NCBI GenBank assembly: GCA_900552855.1
Contig: USBG01000089.1
Location: forward strand, 1 to 7,044
DNA from: an uncultured Phascolarctobacterium sp.
GTDB lineage: Bacteria; Bacillota; Negativicutes; Acidaminococcales; Acidaminococcaceae
Direction: 5' to 3'
Length of the DNA: 7,044 bases
Position numbers and translations under genes: made by a program. Of the stretch, positions 6,566-7,044 are shown piece after piece. How positions within the stretch are numbered: position 1 is the first letter of the stretch; each line of letters begins with the position of its first letter. The notes beneath the pieces were generated by a model. That model did not search any database. It was not told where the DNA came from and saw only the letters and a program-made list of their open reading frames with translations.

Positions 6566-7044
6566 TTAGCCTAATGCTATTACCCTAGGCTCAAAATTAT
6601 CATTATGTACAACAATTATCCTATCAAGGTCAAATATACTAGTCCAATAAATAAAATTACAGTTTTTTTGACCACGCAGCTTTGACTCCACAGCTTTATG
6701 GCAATGAATTTCTACAGCTTTAGCACCTAGCTTACTTAGTGCAGCTATTTGCGGAGTCAACTTGTTACGCAGTACCCTACTTTTTACCAATTCTCCCATT
6801 GATGGATGAAATGGACCTGCAACAATATTTCCAGGGCTGCAAAGCTCTTCATCAGGCTGTAAGCCTATGCGGATAACCTTAATACCAGAATTTTCTAATT
6901 CATTAAAAAGATATGCAGACTGCTCCACAGCTTCATCTATGCTTAATGGAGCAAATCCACCATCTTTATAGGTCTTTTCCAATGGTGTACCTTTAATTAC
7001 AAGAAGCGGATAGATGCGGGCGACATCAGGCTTTAAGGCTATAA
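6566..7044 (-). CDS. Elp3-like radical SAM protein, C-terminal fragment (cut by window edge)
   Basis: The frame is open from the right edge to the TAA at 6566-6568, giving 158 visible residues. The TTG at 6980-6982 looks like a start but is an internal leucine codon: the 20 codons before it read on as family sequence (KPDVARIYPLLVIKGTPLEK). That run, APLSIDEAVE, then IGLQPDEEL and AGPFHPSMGELV, match what I know of the region just after the radical SAM barrel in Elp3/COG1243-type proteins. Eukaryotic and archaeal Elp3 make the cm5-type modification of tRNA U34 and carry a C-terminal GNAT acetyltransferase domain. This protein stops about 120 residues after IGLQP with no GNAT domain, so its reaction cannot be assumed to be the same. 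The CxxxCxxC iron-sulfur motif would lie outside the window. It precedes smc by 125 bp, where Firmicutes often have rnc. Confidence 0.8.
   Translation of the reverse strand, partial: IALKPDVARIYPLLVIKGTPLEKTYKDGGFAPLSIDEAVEQSAYLFNELENSGIKVIRIGLQPDEELCSPGNIVAGPFHPSMGELVKSRVLRNKLTPQIAALSKLGAKAVEIHCHKAVESKLRGQKNCNFIYWTSIFDLDRIIVVHNDNFEPRVIALG

Overview
The window carries conserved housekeeping genes of an AT-rich, low-GC Firmicute, and every gene reads right to left on the minus strand. In transcription order they are: the 3' part of an Elp3-like radical SAM gene (cut by the right edge), smc, ftsY, ylxM, ffh, and the first codons of rpsP (cut by the left edge). The smc-ftsY-ylxM-ffh-rpsP order is the classic Firmicutes arrangement. 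An Elp3-like radical SAM gene just upstream of smc resembles what I recall from Negativicutes (Veillonella, Megasphaera and Phascolarctobacterium relatives). That lineage guess is tentative and rests on gene order and protein style only.

Layout: 1-46 holds the start of rpsP behind a strong Shine-Dalgarno. 97-1443 is ffh and 1453-1803 is ylxM, 9 bp apart. 1804-1952 is the main regulatory gap: a consensus vegetative promoter (TTGACA, 17 bp, TATAAT) faces ylxM and is overlapped by an inverted repeat. 1953-2870 is ftsY and 2877-6440 is smc, 6 bp apart, with the ftsY ribosome-binding site inside the last smc codons. 6441-6565 holds the smc ribosome-binding site and a probable promoter. 6566-7044 is the radical SAM gene, open to the window edge.

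Functionally, Ffh is the protein part of the signal recognition particle, FtsY is its membrane receptor, and YlxM is a small HTH-type protein that travels with ffh. Together they serve co-translational targeting of membrane proteins. SMC is the chromosome-organising ATPase and S16 is a 30S ribosomal protein. Promoters appear to divide the cluster into a smc-ftsY unit and a ylxM-ffh-rpsP unit, with read-through possible because no strong terminator is visible.

I see no mobile element, CRISPR array, RNA gene, frameshift or sign of horizontal transfer, and no evidence for an undescribed system. The points most worth a second look are the operator-like dyad at the ylxM promoter, the GNAT-less Elp3-like gene beside smc, and the choice of the smc start codon.
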